Positions 6,074 to 10,033 of a DNA stretch of 10,033 bases are shown one piece after another. The notes beneath the pieces are model-generated. The model was given only the letters and a program-made list of their open reading frames with translations. It did no database searches and was not told the origin of the DNA. Position 1 is the stretch's first letter, and every line of letters begins with the position of its first letter. The stretch spans positions 1-10,033 of the forward strand of contig CAYVZZ010000083.1 in the NCBI GenBank assembly GCA_964456185.1, written 5' to 3'. Position numbers and translations under genes: made by a program. This DNA comes from CAYVZZ01 sp964456185 (GTDB taxonomy: Bacteria; Pseudomonadota; Gammaproteobacteria; Pseudomonadales; Alcanivoracaceae).

Positions 6074-7549
6074 TTAACGCGGCAGATAGCTTCTGCCCAT
6101 TAGGGACTTATCCACGGCGTGGGCACATTGACGCCCTTCGCGAATCGCCCAAACCACCAGAGACTGGCCGCGGCGCATATCGCCGGCGGCAAAGACATTC
6201 TCGACGTTGGTTTGGTAGCCCTTGTCCTCGTCAACCGTGGCGGTGACATTGCCGCGCTTGTTACGCTCGACACCAAAGGCGTCGACCACTTCGTCACGCG
6301 GGTGTACAAAGCCCATGGCCAGCAGCACGAGCTCGGCATCCAGCTCAAACTCGCTGCCTTCAATTTCTTTCATGTTGCGGCCTTCCCATTCGAGGCGCAC
6401 ACAAGAAATGCTCTTCAGGTTGCCGTTGCCATCGTCATTAAACTTCTTGGTGGCAATTGACCACTCGCGTTCACAACCTTCTTCGTGAGAAGTTGAAGTA
6501 CGCAACTTGATGGGCCAGTAGGGCCAAACCAGTAGCTTTTCCTCTTGCTTGGGCGGCATCGGCATCAGCTCGAACTGTGAAACCGATTCACAGCCTTGGC
6601 GGTTACTGGTGCCGACACAGTCGGAACCGGTATCACCACCACCAATGACAACGACCTTTTTGCCGGTCGCTAGCGTTTGGTTAGGTAGTTTGTCGCCGGC
6701 ATTAATGTGGTTCTGTTGGGGCAGAAAATCCAACGCGAACTCGATGCCGTTTAATTCACGACCTGGGATTGGCAAGTCACGCGGGGTTTCCGAGCCGCCG
6801 GCCAGCACTATTGCATCAAAGTCTTTCTTGAGCTGCTCGGGAGTGATGGTTTCCACCTTTTCCAAGCTATGCTGAAATTTGTCGGCGTCTTCGGCTTTGC
6901 CGATATAAACGCTGGTGCGGAAAACCACGCCTTCGGCTTCCATCTGCTCGATACGGCGATCAATGTGATGTTTTTCCATCTTGAAATCGGGGATGCCGTA
7001 ACGCAGCAGCCCGCCGATGCGATCATTCTTTTCAAAGACGGTGACATCATGACCGGCGCGCGCCAGCTGCTGGGCGCAAGCCATGCCCGCGGGGCCGGAA
7101 CCAACCACGGCAACGGATTTGCCGGTCTTTTGTGGTGCGGGAAGCGGCTTGATCCAGCCTTCTTTCCAGCCCTTGTCGATGATGGCGTGCTCTAAAGATT
7201 TAATCCCTACCGGATTGGTGTGGATGTTCAACGAGCAGGCTTCCTCGCAGGGCGCCGGACAGATGCGACCGGTGAACTCCGGGAAGTTGTTGGTTGACAG
7301 CAAGCGCTCTAGTGCGGTGCGCCAATCACGGCGGTAAACCAGATCATTCCAGTCGGGAATGATGTTGTTCACCGGACAGCCGTTGCTGCAGTAAGGAATG
7401 CCACAATCCATGCAGCGTGCCGCTTGAATGACAGCGGTCTCCTCATCCATGTGGTCCTTGAACTCGTTGTAGTGTTGAACGCGCTCTTCAGCGGGTTTGG
7501 TGGGTTCCTTCTGGATCGGGAACTCCATAAAACCGGTAATTTTTCCCAT
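6074..7549 (-). CDS. gltD: Glutamate synthase (NADPH) small subunit
   Basis: GltD takes electrons from NADPH through FAD and passes them by iron-sulphur clusters to GltB, which makes glutamate from 2-oxoglutarate and glutamine-derived ammonia. From ATG 7549 it has 491 residues. The N-terminal domain carries two cysteine groups for [4Fe-4S] clusters: C46, C49, C54, C58 (CMDCGIPYCSNGC) and C97, C101, C105 (CPAPCEEAC). An FAD Rossmann motif VVGSGPAG follows (about 148-155), then the NADPH-binding VIGGGDTG (about 301-308) and the C-terminal flavin motif AAGDMRRGQSLVVWAI (about 454-469). A TTG at 7567 would add six residues and overlap gltB, but ATG 7549 has GAGG eight bases upstream and gives the usual MGKITGF N-terminus. 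It starts 10 bases after the gltB stop, so the two are one operon encoding one enzyme. Confidence 0.96.
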   Translation of the reverse strand: MGKITGFMEFPIQKEPTKPAEERVQHYNEFKDHMDEETAVIQAARCMDCGIPYCSNGCPVNNIIPDWNDLVYRRDWRTALERLLSTNNFPEFTGRICPAPCEEACSLNIHTNPVGIKSLEHAIIDKGWKEGWIKPLPAPQKTGKSVAVVGSGPAGMACAQQLARAGHDVTVFEKNDRIGGLLRYGIPDFKMEKHHIDRRIEQMEAEGVVFRTSVYIGKAEDADKFQHSLEKVETITPEQLKKDFDAIVLAGGSETPRDLPIPGRELNGIEFALDFLPQQNHINAGDKLPNQTLATGKKVVVIGGGDTGSDCVGTSNRQGCESVSQFELMPMPPKQEEKLLVWPYWPIKLRTSTSHEEGCEREWSIATKKFNDDGNGNLKSISCVRLEWEGRNMKEIEGSEFELDAELVLLAMGFVHPRDEVVDAFGVERNKRGNVTATVDEDKGYQTNVENVFAAGDMRRGQSLVVWAIREGRQCAHAVDKSLMGRSYLPR

Positions 7550-7559
7550 GATGAATTCC

Positions 7560-10033
7560 TCAGGCAATGACTTCTAACGTGTTGGCTTTCTGGTTGGCTT
7601 CAACCAGCGCGCGGCGATATTCGTGCGGCATGACTTTGATAAAGCAGCTTAAGCTGTTCGACCAGTCATCCAGCAACTCGGCGGCGCGTGGGCTGCCGGT
7701 ATAGTCCAGGTGAGACTGGATAAGCTGCTTGAGAATGGTCTCATCACTTAGCTGCTCACCGTCGCGCTCCAGTCGGTGCCATTCGGCCTGGGGCTGCTTC
7801 TGCTTTTGCTGCTCAGTGGTCAGCATAGGCTCTAGCGCCACCATCTCGGGGTTACAGTTGGCTTCAAACTGTTTTTCCGGATCGTAGACGTAAGCCACGC
7901 CCCCGGACATGCCGGCTGCAAAGTTGCGGCCGGTGGCACCCAGCACGACAACGGTGCCGCTGGTCATGTATTCGCAGCCATGGTCGCCAACGCCTTCAAC
8001 CACTGCGCTGGCACCCGAGTTTCTTACCGCAAAGCGTTCACCGGCGACGCCGTTGAAGTAGGCTTCCCCTTCGGTAGCGCCATACAGCAAGGTGTTGCCG
8101 ACAATGATTTGTTCGGGGCTGTAGGCATCAAAGTTATCCGGTTGGCGTACGATGATGCGACCGCCAGAAAGGCTCTTGCCGACATAGTCGTTGGCTTCGC
8201 CCGCTAGGTCGAAGGTCACGCCGTGCGTCAGGAAGGCACCAAAACTTTGCCCGCCGACGCCGCGCATATCGACGTGGATGGTGTCGTTGGGCAAACCGGC
8301 CGAGCCGTAACGCTTGGCAATTTCGCCCGACATCAGGGTGCCGACGGTACGATCGGCATTGTTGACTTCAATCTTAAAGCGGGTCGGCTTGCCGTTTTCG
8401 ATGGAATCTTTAGCGGCCTCGATCAGTTTATGATCCAGCGCCTTCTCGAGCTCGTGGTCTTGTTCCTCTACGTGCAAACGCGCCACAGATTCGGGGGCGT
8501 CCGGACGATAGAATACCTTGGTAAAGTCGAGCCCCTTGGCCTTCCAATGATCAATACCGGCACGCATGTCCAGCAGGTCGGAACGGCCGATGAGCTGGTC
8601 AAAGGTGCGGAAGCCCAAGCGTGACATCAGTACGCGGACCTCTTCGGCGACAAACAGGAAGTAGTTAACCACATGCTCAGGCTGGCCAACGAACAACTTA
8701 CGCAGCTCAGGGTTCTGGGTCGCGATGCCGGTCGGGCAGGTGTTGAGGTGGCACTTACGCATCATAATGCAGCCTTCAGCGACAAGTGGTGCCGTCGCAA
8801 AGCCCATTTCGTCCGCACCCAACAAGCCAGCAATGACCACATCTCGGCCGGTTTTCATCTGACCGTCTGCCTGAACGCGAATACGGCCGCGCAGGTTGTT
8901 AAGTACCAACGTTTGTTGGGTTTCTGCCAAGCCAAGCTCCCAAGCGGAACCGGCGCGACGAATGGATGACCAGGGTGATGCCCCCGTGCCGCCATCATGG
9001 CCAGCAATAACCACATGGTCAGACTTGGCTTTGGATACACCAGCGGCCACGGTGCCGACACCCACTTCGGATACCAGCTTCACGGACACTTCGGCTCGCG
9101 GGTTACAGCTTTTCAGGTCGTGAATCAGCTGGGCGATATCCTCAATGGAGTAGATATCGTGGTGTGGCGGCGGCGAAATCAGACCAACACCCGGCACCGA
9201 GTAACGTAGCGAGGCGATATAGTCGGATACCTTGTGCCCCGGCAACTGCCCGCCTTCACCCGGCTTGGCGCCCTGGGAAATCTTGATCTGAATCTGGTCG
9301 GCAGAGGCCAAATAGGCCGCGGTTACGCCGAAACGACCGGACGCCACCTGTTTAATGCGGCTACGCAGTGAATCACCTTCTTTTAAGGTAACGTCATGCA
9401 TGATGCCGGCATCTTGCAGACGGCCGCTCAGGGTTTCACCCGCGGAGATGGTCTTGCCAGCCATTTCGTCGCGGTAACGTGCCGGGTCTTCGCCGCCTTC
9501 ACCGGTATTGGACTTGCCGCCCAAACGGTTCATGGCGATCGCCAAGGTGGAGTGGGCTTCTGTCGAGATGGAGCCCAGCGACATGGCGCCGGTTGCGAAA
9601 CGTTTAACGATTTCGGTGGCAGGTTCCACTTCTTCCAGCGTGATGCTCTTGCCCGGCTCAACCTTGAGGCGGAATAAGCCGCGCAGAGTCATCAGGCGAC
9701 GGCTCTGGTCGTTGATTATCTTGGAATATTCGGCATAGCTCTGGGCGTCATCCCCGCGTACCGAATGTTGCAGCTTGGCAATGGCATCAGGCGTCCACAT
9801 GTGCTCTTCGCCGCGGACGCGCCAAGCGTAATCACCGCCATCAGACAGCGAATCGCTCAGTGTCGGATCAACGCTCCAGGCACGTTCGTGGACGCGTACC
9901 GCTTCTTCACCCAGTTCAAATAGGCCGATGCCTTCGATGTTGCTGGTGGTGCCGGTGAAATAGCGGTCGACCAGTTCACGTGACAAACCAACGGCTTCGA
10001 AGATTTGTGCGCCGGTGTAGGACATATAGGTGG
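7560..10033 (-). CDS. gltB: Glutamate synthase (NADPH) large subunit, 5' end outside the window
   Basis: GltB makes glutamate: its N-terminal glutaminase domain frees ammonia, which is tunnelled to the FMN domain and joined to 2-oxoglutarate. The frame is open through the right edge, so the glutaminase and part of the central domain are missing; about 823 C-terminal residues of the usual 1,480-1,550 are present. Numbering from the Met at 10025, the central/FMN-synthase part runs to about 480, with SNTGEGGEDPARY (172-184), KQVASGRFG (225-233), GAKPGEGGQLPGHKV (252-266), SPPPHHDIYSIED (284-296) and GHDGGTGASP (342-351). The [3Fe-4S] cysteines are C419, C425 and C430, with the same spacing as in E. 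coli GltB. The GXGXG beta-helix domain covers about 590-715. The Met at 10025 is internal, not the start: upstream codons continue the family sequence before SYTGAQIFEAVGLS. Confidence 0.97.
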   Translation of the reverse strand, partial: TYMSYTGAQIFEAVGLSRELVDRYFTGTTSNIEGIGLFELGEEAVRVHERAWSVDPTLSDSLSDGGDYAWRVRGEEHMWTPDAIAKLQHSVRGDDAQSYAEYSKIINDQSRRLMTLRGLFRLKVEPGKSITLEEVEPATEIVKRFATGAMSLGSISTEAHSTLAIAMNRLGGKSNTGEGGEDPARYRDEMAGKTISAGETLSGRLQDAGIMHDVTLKEGDSLRSRIKQVASGRFGVTAAYLASADQIQIKISQGAKPGEGGQLPGHKVSDYIASLRYSVPGVGLISPPPHHDIYSIEDIAQLIHDLKSCNPRAEVSVKLVSEVGVGTVAAGVSKAKSDHVVIAGHDGGTGASPWSSIRRAGSAWELGLAETQQTLVLNNLRGRIRVQADGQMKTGRDVVIAGLLGADEMGFATAPLVAEGCIMMRKCHLNTCPTGIATQNPELRKLFVGQPEHVVNYFLFVAEEVRVLMSRLGFRTFDQLIGRSDLLDMRAGIDHWKAKGLDFTKVFYRPDAPESVARLHVEEQDHELEKALDHKLIEAAKDSIENGKPTRFKIEVNNADRTVGTLMSGEIAKRYGSAGLPNDTIHVDMRGVGGQSFGAFLTHGVTFDLAGEANDYVGKSLSGGRIIVRQPDNFDAYSPEQIIVGNTLLYGATEGEAYFNGVAGERFAVRNSGASAVVEGVGDHGCEYMTSGTVVVLGATGRNFAAGMSGGVAYVYDPEKQFEANCNPEMVALEPMLTTEQQKQKQPQAEWHRLERDGEQLSDETILKQLIQSHLDYTGSPRAAELLDDWSNSLSCFIKVMPHEYRRALVEANQKANTLEVIA

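Noticed and set aside
7550..7567. TTG start of gltD at 7567, overlapping the gltB stop.
   Set aside because: ATG 7549 has a well-spaced GAGG and gives the conserved N-terminus; the six extra residues are largely the translated ribosome site.
10023..10025. ATG at 10025 as the start of gltB.
   Set aside because: The frame stays open to the window edge and the family sequence continues upstream; the glutaminase domain would be missing.

Overview
The window looks like chromosomal housekeeping DNA of a gammaproteobacterium. NtrB, NtrC, GltB, GltD, AnmK and TyrS all align well, from memory, with gammaproteobacterial versions, and TyrS is of the HLGH/KMSKS type common in Pseudomonas and relatives. 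Coding density is very high: no gene-free stretch exceeds about 110 bases. I see no mobile element, CRISPR array, tRNA, rRNA or pseudogene. I did not recognise a novel multi-gene system. The most informative non-coding signal is a near-ideal NtrC-binding palindrome in front of ntrB.

Left part (1-3468): a plus-strand gene for a helical, TPR-like protein of unknown function, possibly cut by the left edge, converges on and overlaps by 54 bases anmK (minus strand, anhydro-N-acetylmuramic acid kinase of peptidoglycan recycling). anmK and tyrS (plus strand, tyrosyl-tRNA synthetase) diverge from a 102-base spacer that holds an extended -10 promoter for tyrS. anmK starts with TTG after a good ribosome binding site.

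Right part (3467-10033): a nitrogen-assimilation block entirely on the minus strand, read in the order gltB (3' two thirds or less, cut by the right edge), gltD, ntrB, ntrC. GltBD is NADPH glutamate synthase, the second half of the GS-GOGAT ammonia-assimilation cycle. NtrB/NtrC is the two-component system that senses nitrogen status through PII and activates sigma-54 promoters such as glnA. A hairpin, a plausible sigma-70 promoter and an NtrC operator lie between gltD and ntrB, so ntrBC is probably at least partly its own, NtrC-autoregulated transcription unit. tyrS and ntrC converge on a short perfect hairpin that probably terminates both; it overlaps the last codons of ntrC.

Three starts differ from the longest open frame: tyrS at ATG 2272, ntrB at TTG 5964 and gltD at ATG 7549.
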